Origin: JAIOTG01 sp964644045
GTDB taxonomy: Bacteria > Patescibacteriota > Patescibacteriia > Patescibacteriales > JAGXOH01
Reading direction: 5' to 3'
NCBI GenBank assembly: GCA_964644045.1
Contig: CAZXUK010000001.1
Span: 31,697 to 95,696 of the forward strand
Length of the DNA: 64,000 nucleotides
Shown piece by piece: positions 60,237 to 64,000 of this stretch; positions within the stretch are counted from its first letter, which is position 1; each line of letters starts with the position of its first letter. Both the position numbers and the translations under genes were made by a program. Below the pieces are notes generated by a model that was given only the letters and a program-made list of their open reading frames with translations, had not been told where the DNA came from and searched no databases.

Positions 60237-60242
60237 AAATTT

Positions 60243-60641
60243 ATGTCCCATCTTTTGTCTTTGGCTTTTTGGTTTAATGTTTATCCCCCCCGGTTGTCTC
60301 AGCCCTACGGCTATCTCTTAATTATGGTTACCTTGGCCTTAATGGTGGGAACTATAGTTTTTGGAATACTAAAAAACAAAAAGGGGAAAAACAAAAACTT
60401 TCACCTGGAAGGATTTAGAAAACTTTATTATTTCTCTTTTACTAATGCGATCATAGGAATACTTCTTATCTTTTTTAATTTTGAAGAAATTCCCTTTTTT
60501 AGCGCCCGCTTTTGGTATCCTGTGTGGATAATAGAAATGGTTGTTTGGATATATTTTGTTTTTAAATTTTTTCGGTATTCCGTCCCGGAAAAATTAAAAA
60601 AAGCGGAACAAGAAGAAAGATACAAAAAATATTTGCCCTAA
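60243..60641 (+). CDS. small polytopic membrane protein, function unknown
   Basis: 132 residues with three helices (YGYLLIMVTLALMVGTIVFGIL, LYYFSFTNAIIGILLIFFNF, YPVWIIEMVVWIYFVFKFF). It fits between the methyltransferase and yraN genes with gaps of six and one base, so it is part of that operon. Not recognised. Confidence 0.7.
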   Translation: MSHLLSLAFWFNVYPPRLSQPYGYLLIMVTLALMVGTIVFGILKNKKGKNKNFHLEGFRKLYYFSFTNAIIGILLIFFNFEEIPFFSARFWYPVWIIEMVVWIYFVFKFFRYSVPEKLKKAEQEERYKKYLP

Positions 60642-60642
60642 T

Positions 60643-61005
60643 ATGCCCCCCAAAAACAAACAAACAGGGATCTTTGGTGAAAGTCTGGCCAAAGATTTTT
60701 TAATCAAAAAAGGATATAAAATCTTAATCCAAAATCAAAAAGTGGGACACAAAGAAATAGATTTAATTGCTCAAAAAAACAAAAACATAATTTTTGTGGA
60801 AGTAAAAACCAGACAAAAAAACGGGTTTCCGGAAGCGGACGAGTCCTTATCCTCCAAACAAATAAAATCTCTTAAAAAAGCCATAAAAACCTATTCCGTT
60901 CAAAACAAAATAAACCTGGAAAAAACCAGATTGGACTTAATTGCCATAAATTTAAAAGAAGAAAAAAGAAGTGTTGAAATAAAACATTATAAAGAAATTA
61001 TTTAA
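60643..61005 (+). CDS. YraN/UPF0102 endonuclease-fold protein
   Basis: 120 residues: GESLAKDFLIKKGYKIL, the nuclease-like residues GHKEIDLIAQ and IIFVEVKTRQ (D and ExK), and LDLIAINL later. The restriction-endonuclease-like fold is family-typical; function unproven, often beside the RNase HII gene. Last gene in a five-gene plus-strand run. Confidence 0.92.
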   Translation: MPPKNKQTGIFGESLAKDFLIKKGYKILIQNQKVGHKEIDLIAQKNKNIIFVEVKTRQKNGFPEADESLSSKQIKSLKKAIKTYSVQNKINLEKTRLDLIAINLKEEKRSVEIKHYKEII

Positions 61006-61582
61006 ACAAGCTCTGTAATCCTAAAATTTGGTGTGACTCCCGGGTTGAACGATTATGTTTTACTTAAAGCTCTTCTTTTTTAAATTAACAAATTTTGGCT
61101 AATATTAAATAAATTTTTTATTTTTGTATAACTTTTTCAAAAACTATTATTTAAAAAAATGAGTTCTTAAAAAATTAATCGCGGGGTCCTTTGATCTCTA
61201 AAGCTGATAAGCTGTTTGAACGGGACTTATAAAATACCAACCAAAAAAGAGCAAAAAATAAAAAAATGTTAAAAATTAAAGTGTTTTTTTCGCGCCATAA
61301 ATAAACATTAACAAACTCGGCGCACACAATTATAAAAACTACAAGATCAAGACAATATTAATTTTTTAAAAACCTTTTTTAAATTAACCAATTTTTATAA
61401 GTGTCTTAAATCAAAAACCCGTTTTTTTAATGTTCTTGTTTTTGATGACAAGGGGTTTTATTTAATATTTTAAATAATCCAAATAAATTTATGTTGCACT
61501 TATAATTTAACTAAAACATATCTTTAAGTTTAACGTTAAACATAATAAACACTTTAAAGGTTTTTTGGGAGTTTTGATTAAA

Positions 61583-61610
61583 TTTCAGTCCACAAAATTG
61601 TGGACTGAAA
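61583..61610. repeat. TTTCAGTCCACAA palindrome downstream of tRNA-Ala (GGC)
   Basis: A perfect 13-bp inverted repeat with a 2-base centre. The same palindrome, with small changes, occurs at 46343-46503 (three times), 62030 and 62078, near tRNA genes each time. Confidence 0.8.
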
Positions 61611-61613
61611 TTT

Positions 61614-61641
61614 AAAAAACCGGGATTTTTCCCGGTTTTTT
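61614..61641. terminator. bidirectional terminator next to tRNA-Ala (GGC)
   Basis: AAAAAACCGGG and CCCGGTTTTTT form an 11-bp stem around a 6-base loop. On the minus strand it ends the tRNA transcript. Confidence 0.8.
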
Positions 61642-61670
61642 AATAAAAACAATCTTTGTTTAATTTTAAG

Positions 61671-61744
<74 letters not shown>

Positions 61745-62106
61745 TTTTTTACAATTAAAATATACTTATTTAATAAAAATTTTAATGTTTAACGTTAAAC
61801 CACAGACCCTTAAACAATAAAACTTATTTAATATTAGTAAAAAAATAAAACTTAAAACCTTTTATGTTTTTTTGTTTTTATTTTTTTCCCGCTTTTAATC
61901 CGATCTTTCCTTTTTAAAGCTTTATATATAAATATTTTAATATACTAAACAGTCTTGGTCAACCCTTGGGCTGTTTTTAAAAATTGTGGAAAAGAAAAAA
62001 AAAAGAAAAAAATATTTTAATGTAAAAGATTTCAGTCCACAATTTTGTGGACTGAAGTCTTTAACAACTAATTTTATGTCCACAGTGCTGTGGACTGAAA
62101 TTTAGG
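61745..62106. other. AT-rich spacer between two tRNA genes
   Basis: Contains a second GTTTAACGTTAAAC palindrome (about 61786), a likely minus-strand promoter (next entry) and two TTTCAGTCCAC-type palindromes (62030-62056 and GTCCACAG/CTGTGGAC at 62078-62095). No gene is seen. Confidence 0.6.
61934..61962 (-). promoter_or_regulatory. promoter towards tRNA-Ala (GGC)
   Basis: TTGACC (61957-61962) and TAAAAT (61934-61939) are 17 bases apart on the minus strand. The -35 region (GGGTTGACC) recalls that of the candidate ncRNA promoter. The leader to the tRNA would be about 180 bases. Confidence 0.5.
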
Positions 62107-62179
62107 TGTCCCCATCATGGCTCGAACATGAATTTAGGGCTTAGGAGGCCCTTGTTTTATCCGGTTAAACTATGGGGAC
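62107..62179 (-). tRNA. tRNA-Arg (CCT)
   Basis: Acceptor GTCCCCA/TGGGGAC, anticodon arm AGGGC-CTCCTAA-GCCCT with CCT, T-arm CATG-TTCGAGC-CATG, discriminator A. The D-arm (GTTTAACCGGATAAAAC) is AT-rich. CCA is not encoded. Confidence 0.9.
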
Positions 62180-62348
62180 AAAAAACACAAAAAGAAAAGA
62201 GAATAACTTTTTTGTGTGTCTATATATTTTGTTTTTTACGCTTCTAATAATATTTTTGCTTTGACAAAATGTCAAGAGCTGTATAAAATTAAATTAAAAG
62301 CTAATTTTGGAAAAACAATAAAAATTAATTCTAAAATAATTTAAATAT

Positions 62349-62768
62349 ATGTTTAAAAAAAACAAAAACTCACAACCTAAAAAAATCGAGACCATAATCG
62401 GTCCCAACATTAAAGTTAAAGGTAATTTTAACGGAGAGGGAAATACAGTGATCGAAGGAACCCTGGAGGGCAGTTTAAAAACCAGCGGAGATGTTTATGT
62501 GGGAGACAATGCTAAAATTTTGGCTAATATTAAAGCAAAAAAAGTTAGGGTTGGGGGAAACGTAACCGGGGATGTTTATGCCCAAAAATACCTGGAGATC
62601 GTTTCTTCTGCTAAAATCTCCGGAAACATTCAGTGTGCCTCCTTGTCTGTAGAAAGCGGGGCAAACTTAAACGGACAATGCACTATGTTTTCTTCAGGAG
62701 ATTCTTTAACAAAAGAAACCGGAACAGATTCTGTCTCTAACAAAAAGAAAGAAAAACGCTCTAAATAA
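62349..62768 (+). CDS. bactofilin
   Basis: 139 residues with the beta-helix repeats of the DUF583/bactofilin core: IGPNIKVKGNFNGEGNTVIEGTLEG, GDVYVGDNAKILANIKAKK and GNVTGDVYAQKYLEIVSSAKISG. The ends are charged and short. Bactofilins polymerise into cytoskeletal filaments that shape the wall or position proteins. Confidence 0.93.
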   Translation: MFKKNKNSQPKKIETIIGPNIKVKGNFNGEGNTVIEGTLEGSLKTSGDVYVGDNAKILANIKAKKVRVGGNVTGDVYAQKYLEIVSSAKISGNIQCASLSVESGANLNGQCTMFSSGDSLTKETGTDSVSNKKKEKRSK

Positions 62769-62778
62769 TTTAGAAAAT

Positions 62779-63546
62779 ATGTACACCTATATTTACGACG
62801 GTCTCGCCGATAAAAAGAAAAACGAAAAAACTCTTATAAAAATAGAAAAAAAAATAACCGACCTGGGGTTAAACGGCAAAATTGTGCGCTTAAAGGGAAT
62901 AAAAGACACAGAAACTGTTATAAAAAACGAGGTTAGATATCAAGCCAAAACCATAGTGGCGGTGGGAGGTGACCAAACCTTAAACAGCACTTTAAACGCC
63001 GTCTTAAAACAAAACATAAAAACGCCGGAAAACAAGTTGCCGGTAATAGCTATTATCCCCATAGAAGAAAAAAACAACGGAATAGCCCGGGCTTTTGGCT
63101 TTAAGTCTTATGAAGAGGCCTGCGAGGCCTTGTTAAGCCGCAGAATAGAAAATCTGAATTTGGCTCAAGCTAATAAAGACTTTTTTTTGGGTCAGGCCGA
63201 GATCCTGGGAAACTACAACAAACTAAATATTGAAAAAGATTATTCCATAGAAATAAAAAAACCGGGTGCAATTAATATTGTTAACTTGCCTTTAAAAAAA
63301 TCTTTGAATGATTTAATTGATTTTGGCTCTCAAAAAAACAAAAAATTAAAACTGTTGATTTTACCCCGAAAAAATTCTCAAAAATCAATTTCTAACCAAA
63401 GTGTTTTTTCTTTAAAAAAAATAACTGTGACCAAGGAGAGTAAATCAGTGGTTTTAGATAATTGTCGGGAAATACCGGCTCCGGCCACTATTCAAGCCAC
63501 AGACAAATCTTTGGATTTTATTGTGGGAAAAAACAGAATTTTTTAA
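62779..63546 (+). CDS. diacylglycerol/lipid kinase-like protein
   Basis: 255 residues. TIVAVGGDQTLNSTLNAVL corresponds to the GGDGTxN nucleotide motif of the DAGK catalytic family, and IAIIPIEEKNNGIARAFGF to the next conserved block (usually PxGTxNDxAR). Both motifs are altered (Gln for Gly, lost Thr), so activity is uncertain. It starts ten bases after the bactofilin gene. Confidence 0.75.
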   Translation: MYTYIYDGLADKKKNEKTLIKIEKKITDLGLNGKIVRLKGIKDTETVIKNEVRYQAKTIVAVGGDQTLNSTLNAVLKQNIKTPENKLPVIAIIPIEEKNNGIARAFGFKSYEEACEALLSRRIENLNLAQANKDFFLGQAEILGNYNKLNIEKDYSIEIKKPGAINIVNLPLKKSLNDLIDFGSQKNKKLKLLILPRKNSQKSISNQSVFSLKKITVTKESKSVVLDNCREIPAPATIQATDKSLDFIVGKNRIF

Positions 63547-63576
63547 CAAAAGAAAAACAACAAAAAAGGTGAACAA

Positions 63577-63770
63577 ATGACTGAAAAAGACACGGTTTTG
63601 GTTTTAGAGATTTTGGAAACAAACAGCTCCACCTATTCAGAAGAGGCTTTAAAAAAATTCTTAAAACCTCTAAAGGTTTAAAGCTTATCTCTTGCCAAAG
63701 AAGAGAAGCCACAGACGAAGATAAGAAAAAAATAAGCGCTCTTTTTAAAGAAAAACAAACTAAAAAATAG
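63577..63770 (+). pseudogene. small gene with apparent frameshift at a run of seven A
   Basis: From ATG 63577 the frame stops after 34 codons. If the A7 run at 63651-63657 is read as eight A, it continues to a 64-residue Lys/Glu-rich protein (MTEKDTVLVLEILETN, later GLKLISCQRREATDEDKKK) ending at TAG 63770, before a terminator. It could be a mutation, a sequencing error, or transcript slippage. Function unknown. Confidence 0.5.
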
Positions 63771-63790
63771 TGGCTTGTTTTTTTAAACAA

Positions 63791-63820
63791 AAACCGACAC
63801 TTTTGTGTCGGCTTTTATTT
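63791..63820 (+). terminator. terminator after the lipid-kinase operon
   Basis: CCGACAC and GTGTCGG form a 7-bp stem with a 4-base loop, extended by A/T pairs and followed by TTTTATTTTT. Confidence 0.85.
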
Positions 63821-64000
63821 TTGCGGAGCGGACGGGGCTTACCCCTCCGCCTCTTTCCGGTTGCAAGCAACCGGGGCTCCGGGGCATAAATTCCTGCCGG
63901 CCGGCAGGCAGGTCTCGTCCCTTTTTATTTTTGCAGAGAGTAATCAACGGTATTAGAACCGAAAAATATTCCTATAAAAAGAAAAAGGCTACATTCCAAA
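63821..64000. other. GC-rich palindromic stretch and window edge, unresolved
   Basis: GGAGCGGACGGGG with CCCCTCCGCC, CCGGTTGC with GCAACCGG, and CCTGCCGG/CCGGCAGG are nested inverted repeats in a short GC-rich patch. The CCTGCCGGCAGG-type word also occurs near 33600 and 13690. The last 80 bases could be coding on either strand but too little is visible. Confidence 0.4.

Larger units (their letters stand above)
61006..61670. other. AT-rich intergenic stretch with one possible minus-strand membrane ORF
   Basis: On the minus strand 61354 to 61175 reads as a two-helix membrane protein: LDLVVFIIVCAEFVNVYLW and TLIFNIFLFFALFWLVFYK, ending GPRD. No ATG stands at its head; a GTG at 61327 would give 50 residues, but the first helix would be cut. 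It may be a remnant or a gene with an unusual start. A GTTTAACGTTAAAC palindrome lies near 61528. The rest is without features I can name. Confidence 0.35.

Noticed and set aside
63821..64000. Start of an rRNA operon or a confident CDS
   Set aside because: The GC-rich patch is palindromic and has no rRNA words; open frames exist on both strands but too short to judge.

Overview
The window looks like a chromosomal piece of a Candidate Phyla Radiation (Patescibacteria, Parcubacteria-like) bacterium. Signs are the low GC content, short gene spacing, seven small pilin paralogs of the T4SS_pilin type found in this radiation, a MacAB-like exporter, bactofilin, DUF378 and DUF5320 proteins, and many small membrane proteins without clear function. 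TGA is used as a normal stop codon (for example at the end of the second exporter permease), so the recoded lineages (Gracilibacteria, Absconditabacteria) do not fit. No rRNA, CRISPR array or prophage was seen.

Layout. 1-3.2 kb: the edge of a pilus-assembly ATPase gene with a tandemly repeated ATPase unit, plus a membrane protein. 3.3-4.2 kb: rpsP-khpA. 4.4-9.6 kb: MacA-like adaptor, ATPase and two FtsX-type permeases. 9.7-13.3 kb: two tandem V4R-like sensor proteins, a soluble PAS histidine kinase and a double-receiver protein, probably one signalling unit. 13.36-13.57 kb: a DUF378 protein that seems to start at ATT. 13.6-15.4 kb: two minus-strand cassette-like genes (ASCH and ParB-like) set among long attC-like palindromes, which resembles an integron cassette cluster without a visible integrase. 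15.6-16.0 kb: two tRNAs and a 93-bp tandem repeat carrying the tRNA-Arg 3' end. 16-21.4 kb: a minus-strand run with RdgB, YibE/F, a CDF metal transporter fused to a NifX/NifB-like domain, a thioredoxin-CcdA fusion, DUF134 and DUF5320. 21.8-23.9 kb: truB, acylphosphatase, superoxide reductase and rubrerythrin. 24-26.6 kb: a LuxE-LuxC-like fatty-acid reductase pair. 28-32.5 kb: O-antigen ligase, EamA transporter, GH1 glycosidase and PH-domain membrane protein.

32.6-34.2 kb: an archaeal-type UMP kinase behind a terminator-like leader, then a GNAT acetyltransferase whose leader encodes a 41-residue peptide ending inside an anti-Shine-Dalgarno helix. 34.2-38.4 kb: murD-polA. 39.5-43.7 kb: a LysM/M23 peptidase and six tandem T4SS-pilin genes. 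44.3-45.8 kb: a complete insertion sequence with inverted repeats and a 9-bp target duplication, which separates a lipoprotein gene from its promoter. 45.85-46.5 kb: a promoter-to-terminator unit without a gene (candidate structured RNA) and a 66-bp repeat with four perfect DnaA boxes. Next to this lies yidC-yidD-rnpA-rpmH, so a replication origin is plausible here. 49.6-63.8 kb: mostly plus-strand housekeeping genes (DksA-like, lspA, hinge-less SMC, ComM, YraN, bactofilin, lipid-kinase-like), an orphan sugar-binding lipoprotein, a seventh pilin and several tRNAs.

Most functions come from motifs I recognise by eye. No database search was run. The strongest direct observations are the insertion sequence with its duplication, a second small inverted-repeat element with its own 9-bp duplication, the DnaA-box repeats, the mutually exclusive helices in front of the GNAT gene, and the palindromes around the cassette genes.
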